Assembly: GCA_035771165.1 (NCBI GenBank)
Contig: JAWNZC010000178.1
Location: forward strand, 557,501-621,500
Source of the DNA: Paragorgia papillata
Lineage: Eukaryota > Cnidaria > Anthozoa > Scleralcyonacea > Coralliidae
Length of the DNA: 64,000 nt
Direction: 5' to 3'
Every line of letters starts with the position of its first letter. Within the stretch, counting starts at the first letter, position 1. Below, piece after piece: positions 29,401 through 42,000 of the stretch. Made by a program: the position numbers and the translations under genes. Below the pieces are notes generated by a model that was given only the letters and a program-made list of their open reading frames with translations, was not told the DNA's origin and did no database searches.

Positions 29401-32400
29401 ACAAACTTAATTTTTAGTGCTATTGCCCTTTATGTAAAAGCTCTCGTGCGGGTGGTACTGGTGCTGGTGGGAACTCTGCAAAGTTTGAAACTTAGAATTT
29501 CAACAAAGTCAATTGAGGCGAAAAAATAACGTGACACGGCCCTTTAACTGTCACCCTTCCAGATAGAATCAATGAAAGCTCCCAGTCCTCTAAATATCAT
29601 TTAACCTGGAGAGGACTTCTGAAGTATTAGATATCTGTGATTAACAGCCATGCCACTGCGTCCTAGATGTTTCCCAATTGTTGTCCACTGGTCGCCGTAT
29701 ATAGCATGTAATCTACATAAATTAAGAATGAACATTTGTTAACATAGCTACCTGGACTGTGATGACATCACTAAAGAACGTTGGGGCATGCGTGAATACT
29801 GCCTGAACTGGACATCGCTGTTTAGGTAAGCTGGTATTAGTAAGTGATTGGTGACTAATATACAAACCTCAATAAAGTGTCTGTATCACTTGGAGACCAT
29901 CTGCAGAAATTAAAACAAAAGGAAAAGACAAAAAAATTAATGGAAGAAAGAAGGAAAGCAAGGGAGAAAGCAGGAAGGAAGGAAGAATGAAGGAAGGAAA
30001 GAAGGAAGGAAAGAAGGAAGGAAGGAAAGAAGAAAGGAAGGGAGGGAGGAAGGGAGGAAGGAAGGGAGGAAGGATGGAAGGAAGGAAGGAAAGAAGGAAA
30101 TAAGGAAGGATGGAAGGAGGGGGAAAGGTAAGGAAGGAAAGAAGGAAGGAAGGGAGGGAGGAAAGAAGGAAGGAAGGAAGGAAGGGAGGGAGGAAGGAAG
30201 GAAGGGAGTTAGGGAGGGAGGGAAGGAAGGAAGGAAGGAAGGAGGGGGAAAGGTAAGGAAGGAAGGAGGGAAGGAAGGAGGGAAGGAAGGAAGGAAGGAA
30301 GGAAGGAAGGAAGGAAGGAGGGAGGGAGGGAGAGAAAGGGGAGAAGGAAGGAAGGAAGGCAGAAAGGAACTTACTTTCCACAATAGTTTGTTGCATCATA
30401 CATTCGCAAAACACGTTTATAAATATGAAACAATGGTCGATCTATTCCTTTGGCTAAATAAGCAACAAAAACAAAGTATAATTAATGACTGCAACATTTC
30501 ATAAATGTTAAAGAATTCAGATAACAAATAAGTATTCCCACCTAACTGTGCATAAAATTGAGTATTTTTAGCTTGCAGCTGAGAATCCTTGTTTTTATCA
30601 TAATCTTTGCGATATATCAAAGGAGCAGGATCTGTTAAACCATTTGCCTAAAATGTTTTAAAATTTTAATATAATGTAATTACACCAAATGTCAGACAGA
30701 AAAACAAACAGACAGACAGACAAACAAACAAACAAACAAACAAACAAATTACAAACAAACAAACAAACAAACAAACAAACAAACAAACAAACAAACAGAC
30801 AGACAGACAGACAAACAAACATATAAACATACAAAAACAAACATAGAAAGACAGACACAGACAGGTAGACAGACAGGTACAGACAGACAGACAAGCAGAC
30901 AGACAGACACCGACTTAAATTTTGCTACCTGCAAATAGTGTTCCATATTTTTTTGTAATGTTTCCACTTCTATTTTTGACCATTTGCCCACTTTGATTTT
31001 AACTCCTAGTTTTTTTTCAATAAAAATTGCAATTAATAAATTGTAAATTAAACAATGTTCAACTCAAACTTTCAACATATTGATACCTTGCTTTTGCAAT
31101 AACTTTATTTCTTCTTTTTTAAAATTCCAGTTTGAATGCAAAGGATTAATCTTCTCTACTCGAACTTCCATTTTCTCCACAGGTTCCTCTTTTAATCTCT
31201 GTCGTAATTCTTCCGTTCTTTCATCAAGCTCAATATTCTGCTCTGTCTCATCCCTTGCTCTTCTACTACAATCCAAGTTACTTTTATTCTCTTTTTCAGT
31301 AGTGCGTGAAGATTTCTTTCTTCTCTTTTTACCCTTTTCAAACACAAACAAGTTTTTTGTCTTAAATGAAAGATACAGCAACGTCCAACTACTGGTAGAT
31401 AATTTAACCGATTGCCACCTAGGCTTGCCTAAAGTCCTCCCTTTGTCAATTTATTAGATAAAATAAAATAATAAATAAAAGGAATGATATTAAGTGTTTC
31501 TATGAGTAACAAACCATACTGGGTAGACAAAAACTCTACTTGACCACAGCTGGGATTCAAACCTTTGACCTTCAGTTTACTGGTCCAATACTCTACTGAC
31601 TGAGCTACATGGTGAAGTTGGGAGCAGGTTGTGGAATGATAGTACATGTAAGTTCCTTCAATGTCAAGAGACTTGACACTTCATCTTATGCACCTATCAA
31701 TGTTAGGCCATGGGGGGGGGGGGGGGGGGGGGGAGGGCAGGGGGGCGGATTTGATACAAAGATAAATCCCATGAGTAAGGAATTTGACGATCAACACAGT
31801 CCCAGGGGCTAAAATATTTGACGTACAATTGCAGCCACAATAGAAAGCTTTGATCACTTCCACTAGAGCCTGCGTTCTTTTTGGACTCCGTAACGCCATG
31901 AACACGCTTCGGATCATGTGGCTCTTGAATATTTTATATTTGAAAGTAAATCATTTACATATCCTTTATACTTGTTATTCTTTGATTGTTTAAGATCTAT
32001 AGACGTTTTACATAAAGCTGAAACAACGATTATTAAACTGTCTAAAATGAAGTTCTGATTTATAGATTTAATTCAAATTCTGATCTGTTGAATCTGTTCA
32101 AATCAATTATGTTTATATACAAGTGATTAAAATTTGTTTCAATGTATTATTGTATTTGAGTATTTGCTCAGTGTGATGTCCCGCGGGTACAATATTTGAA
32201 ATACAATGATGTTCCTGGGGTAGGGAATTTGACACAAAATTCTTTTTCGATGTCAAATCCCACCCTCCTGCCCTGCCTCCCCCCCCCCCCCCACCCCCAC
32301 CAGCCTAACATTGATAGGTGCATTACATGTACATTGTTGCAATATTTGAACCAGTATGATTTATCACTCAGAGAAGCAGCTAATACCGTTATTCTCCACC

Positions 32401-32764
32401 CATGTCCCACATTTGTGGTCCCATATATATATATATACACGCAGTAAAGCATGTTCCAGACCCCCCTCAGTCCCCCAATGAACCATGTCAACCTTATATG
32501 TCTTTACAGTATATGGGTGATCAACATGTTATACAGTATTTCTGCTCTTGATTACTGGTTAGAAAGATTCATGTTTTGGCTGACCTGTTCCTCATTCTCA
32601 TTCTTGTCAACAGGTTTCTTATGATGTTTCTTCCTTTTAGAAGGTCGCTCTACAGCCTCTACTTGCTCAGTTTTCAGACATGGTGTTGAACTGCAGGCCT
32701 CTGACTTCTTTCTCTTCTTCATACTCTTGTCCTTGCCTTTAGAAGATGTTCTAGATACTTCCAT
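23412..32764 (-). CDS. TTF1: transcription termination factor 1 (RNA polymerase I), Myb-like
   Basis: Twelve phase-compatible minus-strand exons: 32764-32585, 31360-31087, 31005-30929, 30647-30542, 30453-30375, 29900-29868, 29712-29606, 28693-28534, 26560-26477, 25986-25918, 25757-25675, 23491-23412 (stop TGA). They give 443 aa, about half the human length; the shortening is in the N-terminal region. The N-terminus (residues 1-110) is Lys/Arg-rich (MKKRKKSEAC, KGKKRRKKSS). Then come the TTF1-type segment GVKIKVGKWSKIEVETLQKN, the KGIDRPLFHIYKRVLRMYD segment, and Myb-like repeats: about 239-285 (WSPSDTDTLLR, WTTIGKHLGRS), about 288-340 (YCPWTEDERDLL, SSINWTEVSSFVGSRTPEQC) and about 355-405 (SLDDIILIERLY, TDWLKMAEGFSK). 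It ends DILDYLYNIHRSVLKEEARR, like the conserved C-terminus of the family. Known role: binds terminator boxes in rDNA to stop polymerase I and organise rDNA chromatin in the nucleolus. Confidence 0.9.
23740..23900. repeat. inverted repeat ACGTTTCGAGCGAAGGCCCTTCG
   Basis: CGAAACAGAGAACGTAG and TCTAACGTTTCGAGCGAAGG on the left are mirrored by the right arm, arms about 60 bp, hinge GAGAGAAACGTGTTCTCTC. Lies in the last intron of TTF1. Confidence 0.7.
24315..24850. repeat. rearranged copy of the GAGTG foldback element
   Basis: Blocks AAAGCTCACTCACACTCAAT and AGTCTCCACTCACCCTCAG match the element at 2395-2755. The right arm (GAGTGCGAGGGGCCACTT, CTGAGCTTTTAAAATACAGG) is displaced by about 280 bp of unrelated sequence. 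Confidence 0.65.
25306..25460. repeat. inverted repeat, CTCGTTCCCAGAGCCCACGTTCC family
   Basis: Arms about 60 bp: CTCGTTCCCAGAGCCCACGT to GGGAAACGAAAGG, mirrored by TTTCTCGTTTCCCGCCC to CCCACGTTCC complement, ending GGGCTCTGGGAACGAGATTG. The same termini bound the larger element at 27417-28000. Last introns of TTF1. Confidence 0.75.
26016..26330. repeat. (GGGA)n / (GGAA)n / (GAAC)(GGAT) compound microsatellite
   Basis: Pure GGGA repeats at 26020-26132, then GGAA repeats to about 26239, then GAAC and GGAT repeats to 26322. On the TTF1 sense strand this is a polypyrimidine tract starting about 30 bases upstream of the exon acceptor at 25986. Confidence 0.95.
27160..27226 (-). mobile_element. 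tRNA-derived SINE head
   Basis: On the minus strand GGTCCCAGTAGCTCAATGG contains a tRNA-like D arm (box A), and GGTTGTGGGTTCAAGTCCTG contains the T arm (box B). The anticodon arm is decayed. Similar heads occur at 31545-31615 and 63600-63695, with fragments near 8650-8690, 26625-26680, 35750-35810 and 52565-52620. Confidence 0.6.
27417..28000. mobile_element. TIR element with a second palindrome nested inside
   Basis: Outer arms of about 70 bp (GCAATCTCGTTCCCAGAGCC to GGGATAATCCGTTTCAAATC) are nearly identical inverted copies at 27423-27487 and 27933-27998. Inside, 27735-27920 is another palindrome bounded by AAAAATGGCCGCCGAATTAG and its mirror. Intron of TTF1. Confidence 0.75.
28076..28225. 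repeat. inverted repeat around a CRE-like TGACGTCAC
   Basis: AACAAATAGATTCCATTTTG / CTGTTCAGTTATAGATGCAC on the left are mirrored on the right (28185-28225). Each arm ends near a GACGTC site. Intron of TTF1. Confidence 0.7.
28971..29416. mobile_element. foldback element, AAATTAAGTTTGTCTAATTTG family
   Basis: Arms of about 150 bp (TTAAGTTTGTCTAATTTGAA to GAGATGGTCTCTGACGTCAG) are inverted copies with about 90 percent identity by eye. Related elements at 53071-53491, 60000-60464, and a one-arm fragment at 57905-58060. Intron of TTF1. Confidence 0.75.
29940..30361. repeat. (GGAA)n/(GGGA)n polypurine microsatellite
   Basis: Imperfect GGAA/GGGA/AGAA array of about 420 bp, with an internally duplicated block carrying GGGGGAAAGGTAAGGAAGG (30120 and 30244). 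On the TTF1 sense strand it starts about 14 bases after the splice donor of the exon ending at 30375. Confidence 0.95.
30693..30911. repeat. (CAGA)n/(CAAA)n microsatellite
   Basis: Tetranucleotide array in the intron between the exons at 30647 and 30929; it ends about 18 bases short of the exon at 30929. Confidence 0.95.
31545..31615 (-). mobile_element. tRNA-derived SINE head
   Basis: Minus strand carries ATGTAGCTCAGTCAGTAGAG (box A region) and AAAGGTTTGAATCCCAGC (box B region). Intron 1 of TTF1. Confidence 0.55.
31690..32321. repeat. foldback element with G-run/C-run at the arm tips
   Basis: GCACCTATCAATGTTAGGCC followed by about 20 G on the left is mirrored by a C-run and CAGCCTAACATTGATAGGTG on the right. 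Subterminal GGATTTGATAC / GGGATTTGACATC and AATATTTGACGTACAATTG / ACAATATTTGAAATACAATG are also inverted matches. Intron 1 of TTF1. Confidence 0.65.
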
Positions 32765-33009
32765 TATCTAACTTTTAGTATATATGATAATTATGTAAAC
32801 ATTCGAAATAAAACTATTAAAAGCGCTTTCGCTTTTTAAAAGACTCCAACACTTTCTGACTCCAATACACAAGTTTAAAAATATTTGTTCACAGTTGACT
32901 TCGGTCGTCACTAAAACAGATAACTCAAAAAGACCCAGTTCCCAGTCTTTCCGCGGCTTTTCCAAAATATGTCAAATTTGTTTTTCCAAATTTGATTCTA
33001 TTTATTTTG

Positions 33010-33010
<1 letters not shown>

Positions 33011-33048
<38 letters not shown>
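33011..33048. repeat. (TA)n microsatellite
   Basis: Nineteen uninterrupted TA units. Confidence 0.95.
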
Positions 33049-33052
<4 letters not shown>

Positions 33053-33787
33053 TTTACTGTAATTATAATTAAATATAATTATAATCATTTATAATTATTT
33101 ATTGTCGTCAAGCTTCAGTGAGTTTCAAAATTTTAGCATTCTTTTAGACAACAAAACCTTTAATCAGAAATCTGATTTACTGCCTAGATTTTTTGAAAAA
33201 TAGATTTGACGACATTTTGAAAAAGCAGCGGAAGGGATCCGTTTTAGCTCGGCGGGGATGTAGGAAACCGGACCTCCCTCAGCGGAATTTCGTTCCCCAC
33301 ATATCAACCCTATCCCGTCACGTGGTGTTTTGGGATGGTTCACGGACAGAAAAGGACAAAGGTGTATTAAAAAGGGCCGTGTTTTATAAAGAAAAAATAC
33401 GTCTTTTGTTCTAAGAAACGCAGGATAGATCTGTTGAGGTATGTTTGTTTATACATATTACGTTTGATTTTAGCTTATTTGTTTTATATTCTTGATAGCT
33501 TCGTTTTAAATGAGGTCTTGTCACTTGTGTTTATCACATCCGAGTTGGGACAGCTCCGTTTATAAATGTAACAAATAACAATTACATGTAATAATTTTTT
33601 TAATATTTTTGGTTAGTTTTTAGATATTGGTTAATGTCTTTTTTTAAGGCTGTTTTAGAGGCCATATAAAGGAATATGTAACTAAAATATAACTTAAAAT
33701 AATATACTAAGATATGAATAGATACAGAGACGGGACAAGTACCTTGGGATATTATTTTTATAATAAGTCAATAACTCATTATAAATT

Positions 33788-34009
33788 GGGCTATTCCATT
33801 AAATATCTGTAACTCCCCTATTGAGGATACATGTTTTTGAGGACTACACCCCTCGTGAAGAATTCCATAAATTTTGAAGAAATTACGAACCTCTGAAGAA
33901 TTCCATTTTTAGGCTCTGCTGAAGTTAGCCCCTGAAGAAATCCAGAGATGGCCGATAGGGAAGGGGGGGGGGGGGGGGGGGGGTGTACAGCCATTAAATG
34001 GAATAGCCC
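33788..34009. mobile_element. MITE with GGGCTATTCCATTAAAT termini
   Basis: GGGCTATTCCATTAAATATC on the left and CCATTAAATGGAATAGCCC on the right are inverted repeats. A G-run of about 20 lies at 33964-33983. No clear target duplication seen. Confidence 0.65.
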
Positions 34010-36469
34010 AGCCAGATCAGCTGGTTTTTATGTGATAGTTAAAATATAAGTGGCTGATGTTTATGGGCATTTACAATGGCGAGCTGAATTTACTTTATAT
34101 CAAATTCTAAGTGTAAATGATGAACACTTTGTTTAAGAGTCAGAAAAAGCTCAGTTTGAGGCACTAGTGCCTATTAACTTTGAAAAAACCTTGATGTTTT
34201 ATTAATCAATGTTTTATCCGTAGTTAAAGATGCTGATTAAACATTCATTTCTTTTGAATTTCCTTCATGAATTATTGATGAATTTGATAAATAATATATA
34301 AAAACAATATATTACAAATATATAAAAAAATATATTACAGTACTGTACATTATTCACCATGTAAAGCAGTTACAAAACTATTACCAGCTGGTTTTGGCCA
34401 TTTCTTTAAATTTTCTGTTTCACGTTAAATGTTGATGTGGGGTGGCCAGGTTAAACTGGGTTATTTAGGCACCCATAGGCTTATACCAGATGATCTAGGG
34501 AGTCTTTGTCTAGGGGGATCAATGCAATTATACACTACTTAACCCGAACAGTAATTAGCAAAAATAAAACACACTAAATTGAGCAAGGAATAGTCAAGCA
34601 ATGTGAACTGAACTATTCCTTGATGAATTTAGCTGGCTTTTTTAAAGAATGAAGCAATTCTATGGACTGCTATTAAAGTCTAACTGTTAGGAGGGTATGT
34701 ACTGATACTTGAATTGATCCATACTATTAGCTTAGCTTAGCGTGGTGACCGCAGTCGGATTTCCTTGACTAGTCTTTTGGCTATGCATTAATACAGCCAA
34801 AATAGGAAATTTATCGGACATATGTCTTGCCTCAAGAAATAAAATTATAAACTGCAGCCCTGAAGCCAGTATGTCCGGATTAATACTCATGTTCAAGTAA
34901 TTTAATACTTGTTCAAGTAATGGTAATACTGTAGCTGAGGAGGTTTAGTAAGAAACATATTAATATTATACCACTCCAAATTAGGCTTTAGTTTCAACAC
35001 CCACATCTCCTAGAATAGGATACGTGATTTGTCCATTATTGCCCTCATGTTTCCATTATTTGATCCATTATTTGACTTTGAATAAAGAATTTGTGAGTGA
35101 ATGCAAGAATACCAAACATTGGTTTTGGATAACCCACCATGCTTGCATGCAGAAACCACTCATTGGCAAAAGATACAAATACAATATTTAATGCATTAAA
35201 ACTCAACCTCCTACCACACAGAACCTTGGAAATATAACATTTTTTCTCAATTACAATTGTCTGGAATTTTATGCATTCCTTTGCTGTGAGAGTGTGCAGT
35301 ACTATTTGACCATGGTCACAAAATCCTGAATGCTAATTTTTCCTACTGGATTCACCTCCTAAGATTATTTAGACGAAGAACTAGATCACTTTAAAAAGCT
35401 TTTGACCATCAATGGCTTTCCAAAAAAAATAATTTGGAGTAGTATGCCGATCCTTATATTGGACCCTTGTCACACAACATTGAACAAATCCTTGAGTCAC
35501 TGCTAGAAGGTATTCTAGAGCAGCCAACACAAATAGATGGACGGTAGATAACTTGTCACAGCTCTGTATGAGTATTTCGCATATCTTGTAAGTTTGGCCT
35601 GGTTTATATCAATGAATCTCCCAACTGTCTTGGAGCACAAGACGTGTTGAACAAAAGTCCAGCTTAAAAATCTCCAGTAGCCAAACACGCTAAATGACCG
35701 CTATATTATATCATATAAAACAGACGTTTGGTATAGACATTCCGTCAAGTCCAGGATTCGAACCTGCAACCTTCTAATGAATGACCAGTTTAACCATAGA
35801 CATACGGAGGCTTGGATGGATAGCTAAGGTTAATTACAAATTCAATCGTAGTGCAAGACACGCTTCGATTCCGCAACCGGGTAAAGTCCTAATCAAACGA
35901 GAACGCAAGTCATCGCAAGTTGGCAGTCACGCTATCTCAGCCAGCCGCTCTGAATAGTTTCCCGAAAATATCATCTACCGTGACAAAGTTAAAACTTGTT
36001 TAAAACACTCATGAAACCTTTATTTTGTTAATTTGGGTGTTCAAACGACCGCCACAGAAATTCTGACTGCGATGACTTGCGTTCTCGTTTGATAAACCCG
36101 CCGACTTTAGAATTTTCTATCATTTTCGCCAAAAATCATAAATATCTATCAAAATAGATTAGATATATCATTTCCGAAGTGGTCGGTCCCACTCTTTAGA
36201 GTCAAGGCAAAAGAGCTCTTTCACGTCTTTGTCTGGCTTTGAGTATTTTTAGTTTTCAATATTGGCCCCAGTCATTCATGCATGCCGTCATTTATTCCTT
36301 CTCATTGTTTGAACGTTTTTGCTCTTAGTGTCTCCATTTTTATACAAATACACACCAGCTTTATAAGACATATTGTCTTAAGACTGATTGTTTAGTGTAT
36401 TCCGTGTGAAATTTTTAAGTTTCCTAGTATCGTGTTCGGTGTTCGTAGACAAATATTCTGGTGAATGTC

Positions 36470-36545
36470 TCCGCCCGAAACGTCAGTATTTCGTTCCCGA
36501 AATATCTCGGCACTTTACCATCTTTTCACTTTGCTCTAAGTGGGA
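36470..36545. repeat. dispersed GAAACGTCAGTATTTCGTT repeat
   Basis: CCGCCCGAAACGTCAGTATT followed by ATCTCGGCACTTTACCATC and TTTTCACTTTGC. The same order of blocks occurs at 24195-24270, 24900-24980 and 37335-37400, so this is an interspersed element tail. Confidence 0.6.
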
Positions 36546-39006
36546 AAAAGTGCTCCCTGTTGTTTTGGTTTCAATTCATTGATTTGTATTAGTACTGGTC
36601 GTCATTAATTAAGACTTAGTGTCAGGATAAATTCTTTGTAATCAACATGAATTTTTCCCCGTCATAAAAAGACGTATTTTTGCAATAAAATTTCTCCCTC
36701 CAAAAAAAGACATTGAAAACGACATGACAATAAAAATTACAATTACAAGTTTTTCACTTTCTGATTAAACGAACTGTTTTAAATCCGAGTAAACAAAACG
36801 ACTCTTGTGTAAAGCAATTATCACTATTAAATTATTTTGATATAAAAAGACATAGCCATGGGCCATGGTGTCCGCCATCTTGGATAGCGTGTCACGTCAC
36901 AATTTAATAATAATGCTATTGCTGAAGAAAACTTCGGTCGAAACTCGAGTTTTGTTGATGGTTTTTCATTGAACCACAATACTCTGAAAAGCATACCACA
37001 TAAATTAGCTACCAGTAAAGAAAACGTTTATTAATAATATGTTTACCCTTTCCGCATTAAGTGAATGGATCAATTCATGTAATCTTTCTTTTCAACAAAT
37101 CATGATGATTGGCTAATGTCCAAAGTTATCCGAAGTTTTGGATATCCGAAGTTTTTCGAGAGCCAATCAAAGTCTCTCAATTAACGCGTTATCCACGAAC
37201 TCGTGCGGAAAGGTCTATTATAGGCAAAGTATCGGAAACAAGATCGCTGAAATTATCGCCATTTTTGTTCCGTCACTTCAACGTCACTCTTCACCCTGTT
37301 TTATTTCATTCCATGACATTTTATCATGATGAGTGACGGCCTCGAAACGTCGGTATTTCGTTGCTAAAAATCTCGCTTCTCCATCACATTTCACTTTGCT
37401 ATAAAGCAAGTAACATCTTTTACTGACCAAGTCACAATTAATAATTTGGAAACATGTAGCTTTTTAAAAATGATAGAAATTTAATAATAGGAAGGAAAAA
37501 ACCCAACTATATATGGGCAAATCATATATAGGTTGCATACAGCCATAAGATTTGTTTTATGATGTGTTATAAATGTATTTTAAATTCTGGGTATTTATAT
37601 TGGCATTGAGTCTTCACTTGACAACGATCTTAAGAGGAATAAAGAAAATATTCTGACAAAGTCCATAAAAGATGTTAACGAGGAGTTTCAAATGACAAAG
37701 TCACTTTGTTTGATGTCGGCGTCCACGCTGTCGTCAGCTCCCTAGTTACGCCATAGTTACGTCGAGATGTTTCTCGTGAAATGTCAAGATCTAAGTTAAC
37801 GCTTGGCTATTAAGATTACTGCATGTCTTTGCCATTGAAAGTTGAAACCAAAAATCGAAGCAGTGATCATGAAGGTGTGACAAGAAAACAAAATTTTGAT
37901 CACTGTCCCGGATATCGCCAGTGTTATTCACCCTGGGGGGTGCACCATGCACCCAGCTAATAATAGGCGAAAATAAATTAAAAATAAATTATGAATTTAA
38001 CTTTTGTAGTATATTAAACTCACTGATTTTTGATACACACGTTTTAAGGAATACCCCGCTCGGGCCGTTATTTTCACAGGAAATTGATATTATCGCCCAA
38101 GTTTTGTTATATTGAATGTGGCATATAAGGTGAATTGTTGATTTCAATACGTTTATGCGTTTTCTCTGGGTAGTATATCTTGTAATTATTCCTAATTATT
38201 CGTAATACAAATTGACAGCAAACACATCAGAAAACTACAGAGAATACAACACGGAATTTAAGATAAGGCCACAAATATAAATGGCCAGGAAAGCGCAGTA
38301 TTCTTATACATATAATACTAGAACTTCCAGTGATATAGAAAGTTGATTCTCGACGAATCATGCGTGACGACGGACTGTCGTATATTTCGTTATCGAAGAA
38401 CTTTCTTACTTCTAATTTCTAAACTTTCTTACTTTCTTACGACTTTTATTATTAACTTCTGTTAAATATTAATATACTTATGCTTCCCACGCGCACTAAA
38501 GTTCTAAAATAGCTCAAACGAGTGTCGTTCGATCTTCTAATGGCATTATATTACACTCAAAACAATAACAGCATTTGAAATCCGCACATAGACCTAATTT
38601 CAAAACAACCGCTCGTTATTAAAACCAGGTGTTAAACAAACGTTACACAGCACGCGATCCTTCGAAATACCACGGTGGAAATACCGTAGTACTTGGGTAT
38701 ATCAGGGTATACTACAGCTCGATCCGTAGTTTCGTTGCTAAACAATCATTCGGCCACTCTACCAACAATTTAGTCCTGGTCACGTGTCTTGAAATTGGCA
38801 CCACTTAGCCGAATACCAACTGAGGCATTGACCTAATGCGTTCCCTATGTCAGGTTACAAGTCACAGACATGAAACATTCTAATAGGGAAATTACGATAA
38901 TATCTTCAGTGATGATTTAGTGTTGACTAATACGACGGACTTCGGTAATGACTGCTGTCTCTTATCTTCAAAATTCGGTTCGACGGATCCAAATACATTA
39001 GCGACG

Positions 39007-42000
39007 ATGGTCGACGAGGAGGATAGTTGCATCGAGGATTGGCTGGATGTCCTCAGTATGTATATGGCTTGCTCTGTTGGAATCCCTGACTGCGCGTAGC
39101 CGAAGTGTTGATGGTTGGTGTTTGTTAACAATTATTCTATCGCTCTTTGCAGTTTTAGAAGTCGGCCAGGGTGACATAGACAGGCAGTACGACGCCACGG
39201 ATTGGAAGGAGTATTTTTGTGTACTGGAAAAAGACCCTCCAGCCATACAAATATTTCTCGACGAGCAAGTGAGTTTTTACTACTAAACTCTTTGTAACTT
39301 CATTAAGTATTCTTCATTGCGAGTTCACGGTGTTCTTACTGGAAGGAAAACATCTTCACACCTCCATCTGGCGACGCACAATGCTTGTTTAGTCTCCTAG
39401 GCACATTAGTTGCTACCGGTTAATATTTCACGAACGGCTTATCCCTCTATCATAACAACGATAATTCTGCTATGTTAAGCCTTTTCGTTTTTGGATTTTT
39501 ACAGGAATACGATGATTACAGGGACTATCCGACTCCTTGCACCAGCCCTTTACAACCGAAATCGTTATTCATTGATCTGAACGCAAACGGTAGGGAACGT
39601 ATCAGTGTTTACATAATGTTCGTGTTCTCTTCCTGAAATACCGCACGCTTCGCGAGATCTTATACACAAGTTATCGTTAGCGCGCACGGTTGCGGGGTTA
39701 TCTGTGACAAGCCTTCCTTCTGTCCCCCTCAACCCAATTAACGAACTGAAATAGACGATATTTCTATCTCAAGGTTACATTTTGTCATTTCCTTCGGTAT
39801 CTCGGCTGTCTTCGCTTTAAGTGTGCCTAAATAAGAGTTGTGAAAGAATGTTTGACAAGTCACAGACTCTTTGTTAATACGCGCCCAGGTTTTTAGTGCA
39901 GACGCGATGGCTATCGTTTCGTGATATGCCAACTGTAATACATTTCGCATTAGACTCCCGTGCGTGTCTTATTCCTTTGCGATATTTTGCATTATATATA
40001 GTTAACGTGGCCATCAGGTTTTAACTTTTTATACGTTTTTTACATGCATGTAATGATGTAACTGATCCTATACTTAACTCACCGAAAATAACCCTCAGAT
40101 ATGCCAGCACACAAAGCACGGAGCGAACTAACAATTTTATAGGGAGAAGCGCTCGTTGTAGTTTAGGCAATTCAAAACTTGGCCGCCTTCCATTATGCTT
40201 ATTTAGAATTTGGCGTTGGTCTAATCTTTGTTTACTTCCTGACAAATTTACAGAGAATATGCTTGAGTCTTGAAAAATCATTCTTCTGTTTACTTGCCCT
40301 AACTGGGGGTTTGTTTTTCGGTCGAATTGACCAGGACGTCCCGCTGTTGCGACGTCTAGCGTCTCGCACAAGCCTAGATTGATTATCGAGCCGTGGAGAT
40401 TGATGGCGAAATTATTCACCTTAGCTTGCGTGAACCTTTTGCAAATATTAATTACTCTTTTTACACTCGGAAAAACCTCTATTGTTCAGTGGAGTTTGTC
40501 GGTCGTCTTTGCGGATTAAGGACGGGTTAATACTTTTTCGCCTGGCAGTTTCGCTTTTAAATCCACTATAAATGTATTCCTTTAAGGCTACATAGGTTAG
40601 GGTTTTTGGCTTTCAGCCACGAGTGGGGGACTTCTTTTTGGCAACAAGGTTTCGACAGTCTCAGAACTTTCTACGATATTCAATTCAAAAGCGATTACTT
40701 TTCATTTTGTGCGCGTCACAAAGACGGCGTTGTGCTTCAGTGACTGACACCATCAAGTTAAAATAATTGTACAGGAAATGTTTTTCCTTTGTAGACAAAA
40801 TTCGTTGGTTCCCAAACGAATTACCCAGGTTTGTTTATGTTGAATCACCAGTTGAGTATCCTGGCGGGGCTTTTTTTGTCCCCTTAAAGAACATTAAGCA
40901 TTTCCTTTTGTACCCTGATAAAGCAAAGGGCCAAAGGCGAATGTAAATGGTCGTTGAAAGTTTTACACTGGTGTTAATTAATTAATGGCTTAATTGATAA
41001 AGCGGTCAGACTACATTCATTGCGCATAACTGGCATACTAGTGGGAAAGAAACGCTTACAAACCTGTACATTAGCAAGCAACTGATAAAAAATAATTACT
41101 TGTTTCCACAATGGTTTCTTATTAGTTACAGTATCTTAATTACAGCAACTGTCTTGTTGAGAGAAGAATGATTATTGGTCTCACTTGGGTAAAGTGGATG
41201 TACTTGTTGTTAAGATGTTTTTGGTAATGGATATGGCCATGTTATTATTGCAACAATATGTTATTGTGGTGATTACATGGGAAATTTCAGCCTAGGTAGT
41301 TTGGTTGCCAGCTTTGGGAAAGTAGAATAGAATGGAATAAAACTTTATTTTACGAGGGAAAAGATGTATTAACCGTAAAGGTTACCAACTAATGACATCA
41401 TTAACTGATGATGTCATTAACTGATGACATCACTAATTGATGTCATTAACTGATGAAGTCATTAACTGATGACATCACTAACTGATGACATCACAAATTG
41501 ATGATGTCACCAACTAGTGATGTCACCAACTTATAATGTCACTAACTGATGATGTCACTAACTGATGATGTCACTAACTGATGATGTCACCAACTGATGA
41601 TGTCACAACTGATGATGTCACCAACTGATGATGTCACAACTGATGATGTCACCAACTGATGATGTCACAACTGATGATGTCACCAATTGAGGAGTCACCA
41701 CCAACTGATGATGTCACTAACTGATGATGTCACTAACTGATGATGTCACCAACTGATGATGTCACAACTGATGATGTCACCAACTGATGATGTCACAACT
41801 GATGATGTCACCAATTGAGGAGTCACCACCAACTGATGATGTCACTAACTGATGATGTCACCAACTGATGATGTCATTAACTGATGATGATGTCACCAAA
41901 TGATGATGTCACCAATTGATGATGTCACCAACCAATGATGTCACCAACTGATGATGTCAACTGATGATGATTTACAATGATGATGATGATCAATGGCACA

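Larger units (their letters stand above)
32765..39006. other. divergent intergenic interval between TTF1 and the RasGAP gene
   Basis: No supported gene in 6.2 kb. A plus-strand open frame at 33193-33414 (73 aa, basic, no recognised family) is the only one of note; it lacks homology I can name and a visible continuation. The interval contains (TA)n at 33011-33048, a MITE at 33788-34009, and SINE-like fragments. Upstream 5' exons of the RasGAP gene could lie here unseen. Confidence 0.5.

Noticed and set aside
33193..33414. Plus-strand 73-aa frame with basic composition
   Set aside because: No recognised family, no splice continuation I could support, and a length common by chance. Noted in the intergenic entry only.
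38892..39286. Minus-strand and alternative frames over the first RasGAP exons
   Set aside because: The plus-strand frame gives a good start context, GT-AG junctions and a PH-domain start; the others are shadows.
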